From Dehalococcoidia bacterium UBA1151 (lineage in GTDB: Bacteria; Chloroflexota; Dehalococcoidia; Lucifugimonadales; Lucifugimonadaceae), in contig DBZV01000207.1 in the NCBI GenBank assembly GCA_002311865.1, positions 9,727 to 20,860 on the forward strand: a stretch of 11,134 bases of DNA, written 5' to 3'. Positions 7,328 to 11,134 of this stretch are shown here, one piece after another (position 1 is the stretch's first letter; each line of letters begins with the position of its first letter). The notes beneath the pieces were generated by a model. It saw nothing but the letters and a program-made list of their open reading frames with translations, ran no database searches and had not been told where the DNA came from. The translations under genes and the position numbers were made by a program.

Positions 7328-7702
7328 TTGCCCAGAACTCGACGCAAGAAGCGCCCCCGTAGCGCCCCGCCCCCCATGCGCGGCGCCGGCCCCATCGAAT
7401 ATGAGCTTGACCTTCACGGCGAGCGGGTTCTGGACTCGATGCCTCGAATGGAAGCGCACATCCGGCGTAATCACGCAGTCGGGCAACCCTGGGTCCACAT
7501 AATTCACGGCCGCGGAACCGGCGTTCTCAGGACTGCAGTTCAAGACTTCCTTCGCCAGCACAAGCTGGTTGGCAGGTACTACTTCGCCCCACCCGCAACC
7601 GGAGGCGACGGCGTGACGATTGCCGAACTTGAGTACGGACAGTCGCGCTCCACCCGCCGAGAGATAGATAGCCGCGGCGGACCGTTAGACGCAAACGAGT
7701 AG
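7328..7702 (+). CDS. Stand-alone Smr-domain protein
   Basis: This 124-residue protein has a basic, proline-rich N-terminus (residues 1-20) and then a complete Smr domain at about residues 25-103. The hallmark motifs are LDLHG (27-31), IIHGRGTG (58-65) and the C-terminal GGDGVTIAEL. The domain is the nuclease/nucleic-acid-binding module found at the C-terminus of MutS2 and also as small free-standing proteins; recent work links several to stalled-ribosome mRNA cleavage and others to DNA recombination. Which applies here cannot be told. The start is TTG at 7328 with AAGGA about 14 bases upstream, a long spacing. ATG at 7376 is an alternative that would remove the basic tail but has no ribosome site. 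It is likely co-transcribed with selA and rarA. Confidence 0.88.
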   Translation: MPRTRRKKRPRSAPPPMRGAGPIEYELDLHGERVLDSMPRMEAHIRRNHAVGQPWVHIIHGRGTGVLRTAVQDFLRQHKLVGRYYFAPPATGGDGVTIAELEYGQSRSTRREIDSRGGPLDANE

Positions 7703-7709
7703 ACACATA

Positions 7710-7732
7710 TCAGCAACTCGGATAGCGTCCGG
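7710..7732. repeat. 23-bp imperfect direct repeat, left copy (before rarA)
   Basis: This block, starting TCAGCAACTC and ending TCCGG, recurs at 9097-9119 with 20 of 23 positions identical by eye. It lies in the 47-bp smr-rarA gap, just before the rarA ribosome site. A related GCAGCA triplet pair follows both copies at slightly different spacing. Function is unknown. Confidence 0.6.
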
Positions 7733-7749
7733 CTCTAAGGCGCAGCAAA

Positions 7750-9078
7750 TTGACACTATTCGAGCACCGACGGGCAGAGATCGCGAAAAGGACGGCTCCG
7801 CTTGCCGCTCGGATGCGCCCGCGAACACTTTCAGAAGTGGTCGGTCAGGACCATCTGATTGGCGAAGGTCGCGCTCTTCGATCGGTGATTGAGTCGGGTC
7901 ATTTGCCCTCGATGATCCTCTGGGGGCCGCCCGGCACCGGCAAAACTACCCTCGCACGCATCATCGCCGCATTGTCACAGTCGCACTTTGAGACGCTTTC
8001 CGCCGTAACCAGCGGCGTGAAAGATATTCGTCGCGTCACCAGCGAAGCGCGCGATCGCCTTGGCAGTAACGGCCTCTCCTCAGTGCTGTTCATCGATGAG
8101 ATCCACCGCTTCAACAAGTCTCAGCAGGACGCGCTCCTGCCCGACGTTGAAGAAGGCACCATCACCCTGATTGGCGCGACCACCGAGAATCCCTCGTTTG
8201 AGGTAATTGGACCGCTCCTGTCGCGTGCGCGCGTCTTCACCCTGCGTCCCCTTGAAGATGACGATATCCGGGGGTTGATCAGCCGCGCCCTGATCGATGT
8301 GTTGTCTGGCATCGGCGAATCCAATGTCCAGGTGGAAGATGAGGCACTGGAACTGATCACTGTGATCGCCGGTGGCGACGCCCGCATCGCGCTGGACTCG
8401 CTGGAGTTGGCAGCCTGGGCGGCGGAGTCGGAAGAGCACGATGGAACGCCCACCATCACAAAGATCATTGTTGAAGAGGCCCTCCAGCGCCAGGCCCGAT
8501 ACGACAAAGCAGGCGATTCCCACTACGACACGATCTCGGCGTTCATCAAGTCAATTCGCTCCTCAGATCCAGACGCCGCGGTCTACTGGTTGGCCCGGAT
8601 GATTGATGCCGGTGAGGATGTCATGTTCATCGCACGTCGACTCGTCATCTCAGCCGCCGAAGACATCGGTCTCGCCGACCCAGGCGCGCTGAACTTCGCG
8701 GTGGCGTGCCAGCAGGGCGTGCACCTGATCGGCCTGCCCGAAGCTCGGATTCTGCTCGCCGAGGCCACGATCTACCTTGCATCTGCACCCAAGAGCAACT
8801 CTGCCTACTCTGCCATCAACGCCGCGCTGTGTGATATCGACAAGAACGGCTCGCCGCCTGTCCCACTGCACCTGCGCAACGCCCCAACCCGCCTGATGAA
8901 GGAAATGGGGCACGGCGAAGACTACAAATATGCCCACGACTTTGAGGGCGGATTCACAGAAACCTCCAACCTCCCTGAGGCGCGCGAAGACGCAAGGTTC
9001 TACCACCCTCGAGACCAGGGCTACGAGTCCAAGATTGCAGAACGATTGATCCGATGGTGGAAAGACCGGTACAGGTGA
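7750..9078 (+). CDS. rarA: Replication-associated recombination protein RarA (MgsA), AAA+ ATPase
   Basis: RarA is a clamp-loader-like AAA+ protein that acts at stalled replication forks with SSB. The 442-residue protein begins with the typical RMRPRTLSEVVGQDHLIGEG (21-40). It has Walker A GPPGTGKT (59-66), Walker B VLFIDEIHRF (112-121), sensor 1 GATTENPSF (142-150) and the arginine finger in LLSRARVF. The C-terminal oligomerisation region is recognisable from MIDAGEDVMFIARRL and LHLRNAPTRLMKEMGHG. Length is normal for the family. The start is TTG at 7750, preceded by AAGG nine bases upstream. It is preferred over the internal ATG at residue 22 because MTLFEHRR matches the usual family N-terminus (LFE). 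It lies 47 bp after the smr gene and converges with the lacI-type gene. Confidence 0.96.
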   Translation: MTLFEHRRAEIAKRTAPLAARMRPRTLSEVVGQDHLIGEGRALRSVIESGHLPSMILWGPPGTGKTTLARIIAALSQSHFETLSAVTSGVKDIRRVTSEARDRLGSNGLSSVLFIDEIHRFNKSQQDALLPDVEEGTITLIGATTENPSFEVIGPLLSRARVFTLRPLEDDDIRGLISRALIDVLSGIGESNVQVEDEALELITVIAGGDARIALDSLELAAWAAESEEHDGTPTITKIIVEEALQRQARYDKAGDSHYDTISAFIKSIRSSDPDAAVYWLARMIDAGEDVMFIARRLVISAAEDIGLADPGALNFAVACQQGVHLIGLPEARILLAEATIYLASAPKSNSAYSAINAALCDIDKNGSPPVPLHLRNAPTRLMKEMGHGEDYKYAHDFEGGFTETSNLPEAREDARFYHPRDQGYESKIAERLIRWWKDRYR

Positions 9079-9096
9079 CCCGGCTAATCGGACTTC

Positions 9097-9119
9097 TCAG
9101 CAACTCAAATAGCATCCGG
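9097..9119. repeat. 23-bp imperfect direct repeat, right copy (after rarA)
   Basis: This is the second copy of the block at 7710-7732. It starts 18 bases after the rarA stop and differs from the left copy at three positions. The pair brackets rarA almost exactly. Confidence 0.6.
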
Positions 9120-9123
9120 TGAA

Positions 9124-9212
9124 TTTGATGCTGCAGCACATCAAAAACCAACGGACCTATCCAGATTGATGGTGTATCCCTCGATAGCCCCGCCGCCGTT
9201 GATTGATCGAGG
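9124..9212. terminator. Two weak inverted repeats between convergent rarA and lacI-type genes
   Basis: TTTGATG (9124-9130) pairs with CATCAAA (9139-9145) over an 8-base loop. CCTCGAT (9179-9185) pairs with ATCGAGG (9206-9212) over a 20-base loop, followed on the plus strand by a short T-rich stretch. Either could help end transcription between the converging genes, but both stems are only 7 bp and neither has a strong T-run. Confidence 0.25.
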
Positions 9213-9220
9213 AGTCTGTT

Positions 9221-10246
9221 TCAAATTAGAGGTGGTTTCCCTGTAGAACCGCGCACCACAAGTTCGGGGACAATTTGCTCGTTTGAGTCAGGGATCTCAC
9301 CACTTACTCCGACGATCAACTCAACCACTCGTTTCCCAAACTCTTCTTTATCGAGTCGAGTTGTTGTCAGAGTTGGAGTGGAGTAACGGGATTCCCGAAT
9401 ATCGTGAGTGCCGGCTACTGAAATGTCATCTGGAACATTGATGCCATTGTCGACAAGGCACTTAAGCACTCCCAACGCCATTTCATCGTTGTAGCAGATG
9501 ATTGCCGTGGGTCGTTGCCCAGGCATGCGAAGCAACTCTTCACAACGTGTTGCGCCTATTTGATAGTAGTCACCCGAAGCCGTGTTGGATCGAATGATTT
9601 GCGCCTGGATTGTTTCAGCGTTGTCCTTATTGAATGCCTCAAGCGCGTCCATATATCCCGCGATATTGATTCTGCTACCCGATGAAATATTGGGGCCATC
9701 GAAGTAGCAAATATGTCGATGTCCAAGATCAATCAAATACTGACTCATGTCTCGAGTGCCGGTTCGGCCGTCGACTTTCGGCCCCTCAATGCTTAAGGAC
9801 ATCTTCTCTGCATTGATCTGTGGAGAAATTGAAGCGACTTTCCAGTCTTTTTCGAACAGATTTGCGATCGTTTCTACGTGAATTCTGGACGATATCAAAA
9901 TTACACCGTCTACTTTGAGCCTGTTGGAGAGTCGAAGCGCCTTGTTTTCATCGGCGAAACTATCGTTTGTTTCTTGTATCACCACTGCATGATCTCGATC
10001 AGATGCCGCACGAACGATAGAGTGGGCAAACTCCGCATAAACCGAAGACCTGAGTTGCGGGACCATCACTCCGATGATAGCCGCCCTCTTTCCATACTCC
10101 TGATTTAATGGATATCCATGCTCGACCGCCATTTCTCGTACTAGATTTCGAGTATTTCTACTGACTCTGCGATCGTCCCGAAGTGCCAGAGACACTGTTT
10201 GCCGGGTCAAGCCTAGGGCATCGGCAATTTTCTGTTTCGTGGGCAT
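9221..10246 (-). CDS. LacI-family transcriptional repressor
   Basis: This is a 341-residue DNA-binding regulator with an N-terminal helix-turn-helix (KQKIADALGLTRQTVSLALR, residues 4-23). A type-3 periplasmic-binding-like effector domain spans about residues 55-335, including RTGTRDMSQYLIDLGHRHI (161-179), ICYNDEMALGVL (250-261) and VPDDISVAGTHD (271-282). The frame stays open upstream to 10495, but I chose the ATG at 10246. It puts the helix-turn-helix at the N-terminus as the family requires, gives normal length, has GGA seven bases upstream, and avoids overlap with the divergent gene. The hinge between the two domains is odd: it is about four residues shorter than usual and lacks the conserved Ala-Arg-x-Leu, including the minor-groove leucine. 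Effector is probably a sugar or related small molecule; nothing nearby identifies it. Confidence 0.93.
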   Translation of the reverse strand: MPTKQKIADALGLTRQTVSLALRDDRRVSRNTRNLVREMAVEHGYPLNQEYGKRAAIIGVMVPQLRSSVYAEFAHSIVRAASDRDHAVVIQETNDSFADENKALRLSNRLKVDGVILISSRIHVETIANLFEKDWKVASISPQINAEKMSLSIEGPKVDGRTGTRDMSQYLIDLGHRHICYFDGPNISSGSRINIAGYMDALEAFNKDNAETIQAQIIRSNTASGDYYQIGATRCEELLRMPGQRPTAIICYNDEMALGVLKCLVDNGINVPDDISVAGTHDIRESRYSTPTLTTTRLDKEEFGKRVVELIVGVSGEIPDSNEQIVPELVVRGSTGKPPLI

Positions 10247-10291
10247 ATCTGTGTCCAATGACTGGCAGAGTATTTCGTTGCGTACCTGAGA

Positions 10292-10312
10292 ATATGACAT
10301 GTCATATGTCAT
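10292..10312. promoter_or_regulatory. Perfect 16-bp palindrome plus extra half-site: candidate operator
   Basis: ATATGACATGTCATAT (10292-10307) is a perfect palindrome. A further ATGTCAT at 10306-10312 directly repeats the half-site at 10299-10305, so there are three 7-bp half-sites in phase. It lies 46 bp before the lacI-type start and 152 bp before the divergent PNPOx-like gene, a natural place for autoregulation. Unlike classic LacI-family operators the centre is AT, not CG. Confidence 0.5.
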
Positions 10313-10388
10313 GGCGATTGCACTGTAACACTGGTAATTGATACAACAGAGAACGATCGGCATAACTAACCACTTCGTTCGGATATAT

Positions 10389-10394
10389 TTGACA
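10389..10394 (+). promoter_or_regulatory. Consensus -35 box upstream of the PNPOx-like gene
   Basis: TTGACA is a perfect -35 hexamer 65 bp before the gene start, but the sequence 16-18 bases downstream (around TGATCG) is a poor -10. A regulated promoter needing an activator, or chance, both remain possible. The rest of the 213-bp intergenic region (10247-10459) holds the palindrome at 10292-10312 and no other structure I can name. Confidence 0.3.
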
Positions 10395-10459
10395 GACACA
10401 GAACTGGTTGCTGATCGTAAGTAGCTGTTCACTGAAGAAGCGAAAATGAGGTTGGCTTC

Positions 10460-10987
10460 ATGGCAACTTATTTCAATAAAATCACTGCCGAACAAGCGGC
10501 GCTCATAGCCGAGTCACCGCTATTTTTTGTCGCAAGCGGAGCCGATGATTATTCGTGTGGACCGAACGGTGAGGGACCAATCAATCTTTCTCCAAAAAGT
10601 GGGAGTCCTCTTCATGTAATCAATGAGAATGTGGTGGCTTATCTTGATTATGTGGGGAGCGGTAACGAGACAGCTCGGCACGCAGGCACAGGCGGGCCAG
10701 CTACCTTCATGGTCTGCTCATTCTCCGAGCAAAATGCTGCCATAGTGAAGTTGTATGGGCATGCCAAGATATTCGCTTTGGAAGATTACGAGTACTCGGC
10801 ACGATTATTGGAATTGACTGCTTCCGAGCTAGCGTTACCAGAGCGACAGATAGTGGAACTTGAGGTAGTAAGCACTATCACAAGTTGTGGATACGGCGTG
10901 CCGATTATGAGCTTCGTATCCGACCGAACGACTCAAGATAGAGGGCGTGATTTCAAACAAGGAAAGTCGGCCTCATCCGTCCGATGA
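10460..10987 (+). CDS. Pyridoxamine 5'-phosphate oxidase-like FMN-binding split-barrel protein
   Basis: This 175-residue protein resembles the small PNPOx-like flavoprotein family of unknown substrate. Supporting stretches are SPLFFVASG (19-27), INLSPKSG (41-48), the strongly typical VAYLDYVGSGNETARH (59-74), FMVCSF (83-88), KLYGHAKIF (97-105) and TSCGYGVPIMSF (141-152). In the family these form the split barrel and FMN-binding face. Homologues usually continue with a longer lysine-rich tail after the CGYGVP motif; here the tail is short and unlike them (residues 153-175). I checked the next frame and found no continuation. The ATG has GAGG eight bases upstream. It is divergent from the LacI-family gene, which probably controls it. 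Base composition looks more AT-rich than that of the selA-rarA genes. The substrate is unknown, and nothing indicates a true PdxH. Confidence 0.85.
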   Translation: MATYFNKITAEQAALIAESPLFFVASGADDYSCGPNGEGPINLSPKSGSPLHVINENVVAYLDYVGSGNETARHAGTGGPATFMVCSFSEQNAAIVKLYGHAKIFALEDYEYSARLLELTASELALPERQIVELEVVSTITSCGYGVPIMSFVSDRTTQDRGRDFKQGKSASSVR

Positions 10988-11011
10988 AGTTCAATATCTC
11001 CGGGAGCTGCG

Positions 11012-11028
11012 ATCGCCAAATTGGCGAT
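11012..11028. repeat. 17-base palindrome between the PNPOx-like and TrmO-like genes
   Basis: ATCGCCAA and TTGGCGAT flank a single central A, a perfect inverted repeat 25 bp after the PNPOx-like stop. No T-run follows, so it looks more like a protein-binding site or an mRNA hairpin (loop AAATT) than an intrinsic terminator. Confidence 0.5.
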
Positions 11029-11054
11029 GTTCAATGCTGGTTCCACGAAGGCGA

Positions 11055-11134
11055 ATGAGCTTACGTGACGACTTTCTGCCGGTTTTCACACTGACGCCAA
11101 TTGGTTATGTAAGAGGTGGCTCCGGAAAACTGAA
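11055..11134 (+). CDS. N-terminus of a TrmO/TsaA-like protein (UPF0066), cut by window edge
   Basis: Translation from ATG at 11055 gives 26 complete codons to the window end with no stop. Residues 10-22, VFTLTPIGYVRGG, match the first beta strand of the TrmO/TsaA family (typically a P-I-G-x-V/I-R/H-S pattern close to the N-terminus). TrmO methylates the threonylcarbamoyl-adenosine at tRNA position 37 using SAM; other family members are uncharacterised. A GAAGG ribosome site sits three bases before the ATG, which is rather close. An in-frame ATG at 11034 lacks any ribosome site. Only the first strand is visible, so the family assignment is tentative. Confidence 0.6.
   Translation, partial: MSLRDDFLPVFTLTPIGYVRGGSGKL

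Noticed and set aside
9124..9145. Strong intrinsic terminator for rarA
   Set aside because: The stem is 7 bp and A/T rich, and the plus strand has an A-run, not a T-run, after it; kept only as a weak candidate.
10247..10495. N-terminal extension of the LacI-type frame up to a TTG at 10495
   Set aside because: It would place about 83 non-LacI residues before the helix-turn-helix and overlap the divergent gene; the ATG at 10246 gives the normal family architecture and length.
10988..11054. tRNA or selC gene in the gap after the PNPOx-like gene
   Set aside because: The gap is too short, and I find no cloverleaf or conserved T-loop sequence there or in the other intergenic gaps.
10900..11054. 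Frameshift restoring a longer PNPOx-like C-terminus
   Set aside because: Translation of the next frame over this stretch gives no resemblance to the family tail.

Overview
The window looks like ordinary bacterial chromosome of moderate-to-high GC, followed from about 9.2 kb by a right-hand stretch that is AT-richer by eye. I suspect a free-living Chloroflexota lineage (SAR202/Dehalococcoidia-like). The reasons are a very large NorD-type VWA protein, a NorQ ATPase next to CoA genes, and a GTCATCC-type palindromic intergenic element. This is inference from gene style, not proof.

Left half (1-5448, minus strand). Four tightly packed genes read leftwards from a good sigma70-type promoter at 5478-5507: coaE (dephospho-CoA kinase), a MoxR/NorQ-type AAA+ ATPase, a CoA-pyrophosphatase-type Nudix hydrolase, and a giant NorD-like VWA protein that runs off the left edge. 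coaE and the ATPase gene abut with no spacing, and the next gap is 4 bp. The ATPase and the VWA protein should act as a pair, in the manner of NorQ/NorD or CbbQ/CbbO, where an AAA+ ring and a VWA adaptor remodel a target enzyme. The Nudix gene lies between them, and together with CoaE brackets the ATPase with one enzyme that finishes CoA and one expected to cleave it.

Middle (5449-9220). A 430-bp divergent intergenic region holds the coaE promoter, a small hairpin and a 136-bp MITE-like palindromic element flanked by a 6-bp direct repeat. Plus-strand genes follow: selA (selenocysteine synthase), a small stand-alone Smr-domain protein, and rarA (AAA+ replication-restart protein). A 17-bp tandem repeat begins inside the last codons of selA. 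A 23-bp imperfect direct repeat flanks rarA. No selB or tRNA-Sec gene is in the window.

Right end (9221-11134). A LacI-family repressor gene (minus) is divergent from a flavin-type PNPOx-like split-barrel protein gene (plus). The 213-bp region between them carries a perfect 16-bp palindrome that is a natural operator candidate. After a further small palindrome, the first 26 codons of a TrmO/TsaA-like gene run off the right edge.

The most interesting points are the CoA-enzyme/MoxR-VWA gene arrangement, the NorD protein with its long unexplained N-terminal region, the MITE-like element, the phased repeat at the selA stop, and the LacI repressor with an aberrant hinge beside a palindrome that lacks the usual central CpG.
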